From assembly GCA_032718475.1 (NCBI GenBank), contig JAUCBJ010006123.1, forward strand, positions 1 to 24,034: a DNA stretch of 24,034 nt. Direction: 5' to 3'. The first letter of the stretch is position 1. Every line of letters starts with the position of its first letter. The notes below the pieces were generated by a model. That model was not told the DNA's origin and did no database searches. It saw nothing but the letters and a program-made list of their open reading frames with translations. Origin of the DNA: Nemertoderma westbladi (taxonomy: Eukaryota; Xenacoelomorpha; Nemertodermatida; Nemertodermatidae). The position numbers and the translations under genes are program-made. This document shows, piece by piece, positions 19,353-24,034 of this stretch.

Positions 19353-19400
19353 TACTAAGTTTCGTTTAATTTCATCAAGGAATGACTGAGTTATTAGCGA
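19353..19400 (+). repeat. Dispersed motif, copy 2
   Basis: TACTAAGTTTCGTTTAATTT then CATCAAGGAATGAC aligns with 5241-5281 at about 34 of 41 positions, same strand, and likewise stands shortly before a tandem array. Confidence 0.5.
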
Positions 19401-19504
19401 TACAAAATTTACAACGACGACCGACAACTCGTTAATAGCACCCATATGCTAAGGCTTCGCTCACTTGAACGTGGCTCTCCCCCACATTCAATCCGGTTCG
19501 ACGC

Positions 19505-21413
19505 AGTTTGTTGCTCATTGCTGCTCGTTGTGCTTTATTATTTCTCATTGTTGGTCATTGTTGCTCATTGTTGCTTGTTGGTGCTCATTGTTGCTCGTTA
19601 GTTGTACTTTATTATTGCCCGTTGTTGCTCGTTGTACTCTATTATTGCTAGTTGTTGCTCGTTATTGCTCATTGTTACCCATTGTTGCTCGTTGTTGTAC
19701 TTTATTATTGCTCGTTCAATCGTTATTGCTCATTGTTGCTCGGTGTTTCTCAATGTTACTCGTTGTTGCTCGTTCAGTCGTTGTTCCTCATTATTGCTCA
19801 TTGTTGTTCGTTGTTTCTCACTGTTGCTCGTTGTTGTACTTTATTTCGTTTATTAGGCCTATTGCTCATTTTTGCTCATTGTTGCTCAATGTTACTCGTA
19901 GTCAGGTAGTGTCGTAGTTGCTCATTGTTGCTCATTGTTGCCCGTCCAGTCGTTGTTCCTCATTATTGCTCGTTGTTGTACTTTATTATTGCTCAATGTT
20001 ACTTGTTGTTGCTCATTGTTGCTCGTTGTTACTCGTTGTTGCTCGTTGTTTTGTTACTCATCAGCTCATTGTTCATTTGTTGCTCGTTGTTGCTTATTGT
20101 TGGTCATTGTTGCTTGTTGGTGCTCATTGTTGCTCGTTAGTTGTACTTTATTATTGCTCGTTGTACCCTATTATTGATCGTTGTTGCTCATTATTGCTCA
20201 TTGTTACTCATTGTTGCTCGTTGTTGTACTTTATTATTGCTCGTTCAATCGTTGTTCCTCATTGTTGCTCGTTGTTTCTCGTTGTTGTACTTTATTATTG
20301 CTCATTGTTGCTCAATATTACTCGTTGTTGCTCGGTCAGTCGTTGTTGCTCATTATTGCTCATTATTGCTCGTTGTTTCTCGTTGTTGCTCATTGTTGCC
20401 CGTTGTTGTACTTTATTATTGCTCGTTCAATCGTTGTTCCTCATTGTTTCTCGCTGTTGTACTAAGTTATTATTGCTCATTGTTGCTCGTTGTTGCTCAA
20501 TATTACTCGTTGTTGCTCGGTCAGTCGTTGTTGCTCATTGTTGCTCGTTGTTGTACTTTATTATTTCTCATTGTTGCTCAATATAACTCGTTGTTGCTCG
20601 TTCAGTCGTTGTTGCTCATTATTGCTCGTTGTTGCTCATTGTTGTACTTTATTATTGCTCATTGTTGCTTAATATATCTCCTTGTTGCTCAATATAACTC
20701 GTTGTTGCTCGTTCAGTCGTTGTTGCTCATTATTGCTCGTTGTTTCTCGTTGTTGCTCATTGTTGCTCGTTGTTGTACTTTATTATTGCTCGTTCAATCG
20801 TTGTTCCTCATTGTTTCTCGTTGTTGTACTAAGTTATTATTGCTCATTGTTGCTCGTTGTTGCTCAATATTACTCGTTGTTGCTCGGTCAGTCGTTGTTG
20901 CTCATTGTTGCTCGTTGTTGTACTTTATTATTGCTCATTGTTGCTCAATATAACTCGTTGTTGCTCGTTCAGTCGTTGTTGCTCAATGTTACTCGTTGTT
21001 ATACTTTATTATTGCTCAATGTTACTCGTTGTTACTCATTGTCATTGTTGCTCATTGTTACTCGTTGTTCCTCATCCTCATGTCCTAATTATTGCTCGTT
21101 GTTTCTCGTTGTTGTACTTTATTATTGCTCATTGTTGCTCGTTGTTTCTCAATGTTGCTCGTTGTTGTACTTTATTATTGCTCGTTCAGTCGTTGTTGCT
21201 CATTATTGCTCGTTGTTGTACTTTATTATTGCTCAATGTTACTGGTTGTCAGTTGTTGCTCATTGTTACACGTTGTTGCTCGTTGTTTTGTTATTCATCA
21301 TCTCATTGTTCATTTGTTGCTCGTTGTTGCTCGTTGTTTTGTTACTCATCATCTCATTGTTCATTTGTTGCTCGTTGTTGCTTATTGTTGGTCATTGTTG
21401 CTCGTGGTGCATT
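19505..21413. repeat. 10-bp satellite array (TGTTGCTCRT) with higher-order units
   Basis: A decanucleotide TGTTGCTCAT/TGTTGCTCGT is repeated for about 1.9 kb. Degenerate decamers TGTTGTACTT-TATTATTGCT and CGTTCAATCG/CGTTCAGTCG recur as longer phrases. One phrase, TTGCTCAATATTACTCGTTG then TTGCTCGGTCAGTCG, occurs near 20307, 20502 and 20865. Another with TCATTGTTCATTTGTTGCTC occurs near 20066, 21302 and 21357. Since 10 leaves remainder 1 on division by 3, all frames give a Leu/Val/Cys/Ser-rich hydrophobic pseudo-protein of up to about 270 codons. It looks like a membrane protein but is an artefact of the period. Confidence 0.96.
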
Positions 21414-21865
21414 TTTGCACCTATCCAATTAAGCTCAGAAGCTCCCTTATCTCTGCATCTTGCTATGTCCTGTCAAGGTTAGGCAGGTAGGAGGTCATAA
21501 CTGTCATAAGCAGATAAGAAAGATAAGCAGATAGCAGATAAGAGGACGGTCCTGGGAGACGAGGTTATAAGAGATATTATATAAGGATATTTAATTTAAT
21601 ATATGAGAAATGAGGCCAGTATTGGTTGACAGAAGGAGATACGCAATGCGTATCCCATTGCGCCTCATAATAGCCTCTCCGTCAACATGTCAACCCCATC
21701 GACTAGCGGCACTGGCTGTTTCAGCTGACGGGGCTCTGTCGAAAAACGCGTCCCTGATGCAGTAAGGGCCAGGGCTGGCAAAGCAGCAAAGGGCCCCTAC
21801 TACTGTACTAAGGGCCCTCTTTTGAGGAGCAATATTATTATTGTCGCGGAACTGCTTCTACTCTC
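21414..21865. other. Spacer between the 10-bp satellite and the right inverted repeat
   Basis: No gene is seen. It holds a run of AGATAAGCAGATA-like words (21508-21545), the small palindrome ATACGC-AAT-GCGTAT (about 21640), and clustered GGGCC words (21765-21830) like those subterminal in the hAT-type element. Confidence 0.5.
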
Positions 21866-22306
21866 TGTGAGAAATGAGAAATATTAAATTTATTTAAGGA
21901 GTATGCAGATTTTGGAATGAAATTGTATACCTAAATAAGAAATCCATGTCAAAAAGTTCTTATTTAAGGACTTTTAGTATTTATGTGTACAATTTCGATG
22001 TCTTAAATAAGGTAAATTTAAAAAATCCCTCTTATTTAGGAACTGGTCGTATTTTTGATGCAATTTTAAAACGCTTGTAGAAAAAAAACCGGACGGTGAA
22101 ATGTTTTCTGGTTTTTTGCATTATGTTCAAGAAAGAACCAACTTTTATATTGTGAAATAAAATTATGCGGTATTTTTTACTGAAACAAGTTCTTGCATAT
22201 TATGTCGAAAAAATATCCAAAAAAGGCCCAAAAACCCCTAAATAAGAGCCATTTTCCTTAAATAAGAACCCACTTTTGGAGCTTATTTAAGGGTATGTTC
22301 CCTACT
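21866..22306 (-). repeat. Long inverted repeat, right copy
   Basis: Reverse complement of 17359-17810. It ends TTAAGGGTATGTTCCCTACT at the outer side. Substitutions and 1-bp indels are scattered evenly, as for two copies that have diverged since insertion. Confidence 0.9.
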
Positions 22307-22307
22307 G

Positions 22308-23269
22308 CTTTTCAATAACATAATATATTGCTGATATTTATGACTCTCTGTATAAAACAACCTTTTTATCAGTTTGTCCATTTTGACTTTTTTCATTACT
22401 AAATTCCCTACCACTATTTTATTTTTTACTCCATTGCCATCAAACATATACCAAAATGTTCAGCAGCTTTAGGAATACTATCGTTGGTTTTGTAAAGCAT
22501 GGCCATTTGGATATTCTAGAACCGATGTTGTAACTGCTACACTTTGTCTATCACAAAATATTTGATTCCCAAAATATAGCCCGGACATACTAAAACCCCC
22601 ATAAATTTTTAAAAAACAATAATTTTGTGCTAATAAATAAAATTGTTTTAAAGTTTTCATAGAAGATGCCTACATATCTAGGTCCATTTTACCAAAGTCT
22701 TCGGTCAAGAACTTCAATGCAGGTGGTATTATAGATCCTTAAATATGAGCTAATTTACATATAAATGCCTCAAAATTTAGACAATTTTTGAAAAAAACCG
22801 ACCTGCTCAAAAAGTGCCATATTTTTCGAACAAAGAGTTTATGAAGCTATCTATACTCAGTTTTCATAGTAAAACTTCACAGATCATTGTGTTAAACTTT
22901 CAGAATAGTAGCTTTATAAATAAAACAAATAGATTTGGGGCAATGGTCCCATTAATATATTAAAAATTAAAGCCTGAAATTCTACCAAAAGCATTACACT
23001 TTTTATAGCAAAGGTTTTATAGGAATAGCATAATATCCCGTTTAGTAATGTTACAATTCTTGATGAAAACTATTTTTGCAAAGTACTTATTATTAAAGTA
23101 CTTATTGGCACGCAGTCATCCAACGAAAATACTTTATATTTCCTTCACAACATTTTCACAATTTCAGTTGTTTTCAGCAGCTTTTTCTTTTGAAATGGTT
23201 TGCGGAAAAATATCAATTTTCGGGCCATTTTTGGAAATTACTAAAATGTGCCTTAGGGCCACCAGAGGC
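22308..23269. other. Right arm of the hAT-type element
   Basis: AT-rich, no recognisable coding sequence. Open frames at 22478-22660 (minus) and 23048-23350 (plus) lack motifs, and the second runs out across the element end. Near the terminus GTGCCTTAGGGCCACC matches the left arm's GTGCCTTAGGGCCAGC. Confidence 0.55.
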
Positions 23270-23283
23270 TTAATCCGGCACTG

Positions 23284-23291
23284 TAAACAAC
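23284..23291. repeat. Right 8-bp target-site duplication of the hAT-type element
   Basis: TAAACAAC directly after TTAATCCGGCACTG, identical to 16436-16443. Confidence 0.9.
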
Positions 23292-23729
23292 ATTGCTGCA
23301 TTGTGTTTCGCCATAATTATTATATGGCAGTATGGCCTGTGGCTTTATGACATCTTGTATATTTTCACCAGAAATTGCAAATTTTTGACCATAAATTATT
23401 TAAGGGAAATCCTAATTAACCGAAATATGATTAAATTGGGGGCAGATTTAAATTCCGGCGGTCGGTCATTGTCAGATTGTATACATTTTATTTCAGTACC
23501 GGTACTACCGTACATTACTGCATTATCTCTGTTATTATAACTGTTGCAGTTTGCAGTGCAGCTGTCTGGCTGTACCGGTACTGTACCGGTAGCTACTGTC
23601 AGACTTTGCAGTACAGCAGTAGGCCTAACAGAGAAATATCTTAATCTCAGTACCTCTGTCGTCAGTACAGCTGTACTGCTGTAGGCATACTTACTACAAT
23701 AATTATAGAAACTAACTGCTGGCGGGGTG
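23292..23729. other. Intergenic sequence rich in TACCGGTA and CAGTA words
   Basis: No gene is seen. TACCGGTA occurs near 23500, 23574 and 23585. CAGTAC and GTACTG words are dense in 23490-23700, as in 15440-15663. Confidence 0.5.
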
Positions 23730-23898
23730 TTTGAAAAAGGTGGACTGGACACAGAAAACATGGACAATGGACAGACCAATCAGGGGCGATTTGGGTCACA
23801 CAGCATGTCCACCTTTTTCAGCTTTGTTGTCCACCTTTTTCAAATTTGAATAAGGTGGACTGGGTTGAGAAAGAACAGGCAATGAATTGACCAATCAG
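23730..23898. repeat. Inverted/direct repeat cluster around AAAAAGGTGGAC
   Basis: TTTGAAAAAGGTGGAC (23730-23745) is perfectly inverted at 23829-23844, with a second 14-bp inverted copy at 23807-23820. The phrase AAGGTGGACTGG followed about 30 bases later by GACCAATCAG occurs twice in direct orientation (from 23738 and 23853). This may be the end of a small foldback element; no duplication was identified. Confidence 0.65.
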
Positions 23899-23914
23899 AT
23901 TGATTTGCACATTA

Positions 23915-23941
23915 GGGGCCGTCCAAGTATGACGTCAGCAC

Positions 23942-24019
<78 letters not shown>

Positions 24020-24034
24020 GTGGGAAAATCTGAT
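23915..24034 (+). mobile_element. ISL2EU/Harbinger-like element end, cut by the window edge
   Basis: GGGGCCGTCCAAGTATGACG then TCAGCACTTTAGGGG equals the reverse complement of the right end of 18059-18877. After the G tract it continues GTGGGAAAATCTGAT, matching that element's GTTGGGAAAATCTGATG. The remainder lies outside the window. Confidence 0.75.
23946..24018 (+). repeat. 73-nt uninterrupted G homopolymer
   Basis: By count, 73 consecutive G occupy the place of the short G-rich subterminal block (about seven G, A, then six G) of the sister end at 18059-18877. It could be a true expansion or an assembly/base-calling artefact. Confidence 0.9.

Larger units (their letters stand above)
18878..19504. 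other. Spacer with an unidentified 81-codon open frame
   Basis: A + strand frame at 18928-19173 ends with VKDDDWMTFWLNWLRQEWDT and has a mixed, protein-like composition, unlike its repeat-derived neighbours. I do not recognise it, and an overlapping minus-strand frame of similar length exists. It may be an exon remnant captured by a transposon or chance. The rest holds the dispersed motif at 19353-19393. Confidence 0.4.
17359..22306. mobile_element. 4.9-kb element with about 450-bp inverted repeats, possibly Mutator-like
   Basis: 17359-17810 reappears in inverted orientation at about 21866-22306 with identity that I judge by eye at well over 90% across the first 420 bp, decaying over the last 30. 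The outer termini read AGTAGGGAACATACCCTTAA on both sides. Flanks are GCTCTTTTC (17350-17358) and GCTTTTCAA (from 22307), which may be a duplication altered by a 2-bp change. Very long terminal inverted repeats with a roughly 9-bp duplication would suit a Mutator-like element; the alternative is two independent copies of a 450-bp repeat in opposite orientation. No MULE transposase is visible inside; the interior holds an ISL2EU-like element and a 10-bp satellite. Confidence 0.6.
16444..23283. mobile_element. 6,840-bp hAT-type element carrying nested insertions
   Basis: The left end CAGTGCCGGATTAA is matched by the exact inverted copy TTAATCCGGCACTG ending at 23283. Both ends are flanked by the perfect 8-bp direct repeat TAAACAAC. 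An 8-bp duplication plus CAG-initial termini are the defining marks of hAT transposons. Subterminal sequences share GTGCCTTAGGGCC and CGAAAAT..GGGCCATTTTT words in both arms. The element's own DNA is probably only about 16444-17358 plus 22307-23283 (about 1.9 kb); the middle is filled by later insertions and a satellite. No transposase or hATC dimerisation domain was found, so it is non-autonomous. An alternative is that the whole unit moved as one. Confidence 0.85.

Noticed and set aside
19465-21490. Hydrophobic Leu/Cys/Ser-rich frames resembling a membrane protein
   Set aside because: They arise from translating a 10-bp repeat in all three frames; the resemblance to transmembrane segments is compositional.
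23048-23350. 100-codon plus-strand frame
   Set aside because: It runs out of the hAT-type element across its right terminus, has low-complexity hydrophobic content and no motif.

Overview
The window looks like a repeat-choked, mostly non-coding stretch of an animal nuclear genome, probably an aquatic invertebrate. The reasons are an intronless but intact Rap2-type small GTPase with a metazoan CAAX tail, a decayed endonuclease/reverse-transcriptase type LINE, cut-and-paste transposon ends with hallmarks of animal families (hAT, Mutator-like, ISL2EU/Harbinger-like), AT-rich unique DNA, and no prokaryotic operon structure. I cannot name the species. The unique DNA is unusually rich in the palindromes TACCGGTA, TAGGCCTA and AGTACT.

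Layout, left to right. 1-2740: 62-bp minisatellite (44 full units plus a partial one), cut by the left edge. 2741-3995: AT-rich DNA holding a 214-bp MITE with perfect 9-bp target duplications (3074-3287). 3996-4760: G-rich 25-bp minisatellite. 4761-5380: unique. 5381-11690: a 28-bp hairpin-forming satellite split in two by an 885-bp insertion (6651-7535) that preserves the array phase. 11691-12267: unique. 12268-12810 (minus): the only convincing intact gene, a Rap2-like GTPase, with a 10-bp-phased CTATAAC cluster upstream. 13550-15250 (minus): a 5'-truncated, frameshifted LINE whose catalytic FADD box reads FADV. 15251-16443: small repeat fragments.

16444-23283 is a nested stack. The outer element has hAT-type ends (CAGTGCCGGATTAA) and a perfect 8-bp duplication, TAAACAAC. 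Inside it lies an element with about 450-bp inverted repeats (about 17359-22306). Inside that are an ISL2EU/Harbinger-like element (18059-18877) and a 1.9-kb array of a 10-bp repeat (TGTTGCTCRT). No transposase is recognisable in any layer. 23284-24034 is unique DNA, a 16-bp inverted repeat and another ISL2EU-like end that runs into a 73-nt G tract.

All the long ORFs inside the tandem arrays are by-products of unit lengths that are not multiples of three (62/61, 28 and 10 bp) and I do not annotate them as genes. No multi-gene system is visible. The interest lies in the nested transposons, the satellites (hairpin-forming, G-quadruplex-capable, helically phased) and the Rap2 gene set among them.
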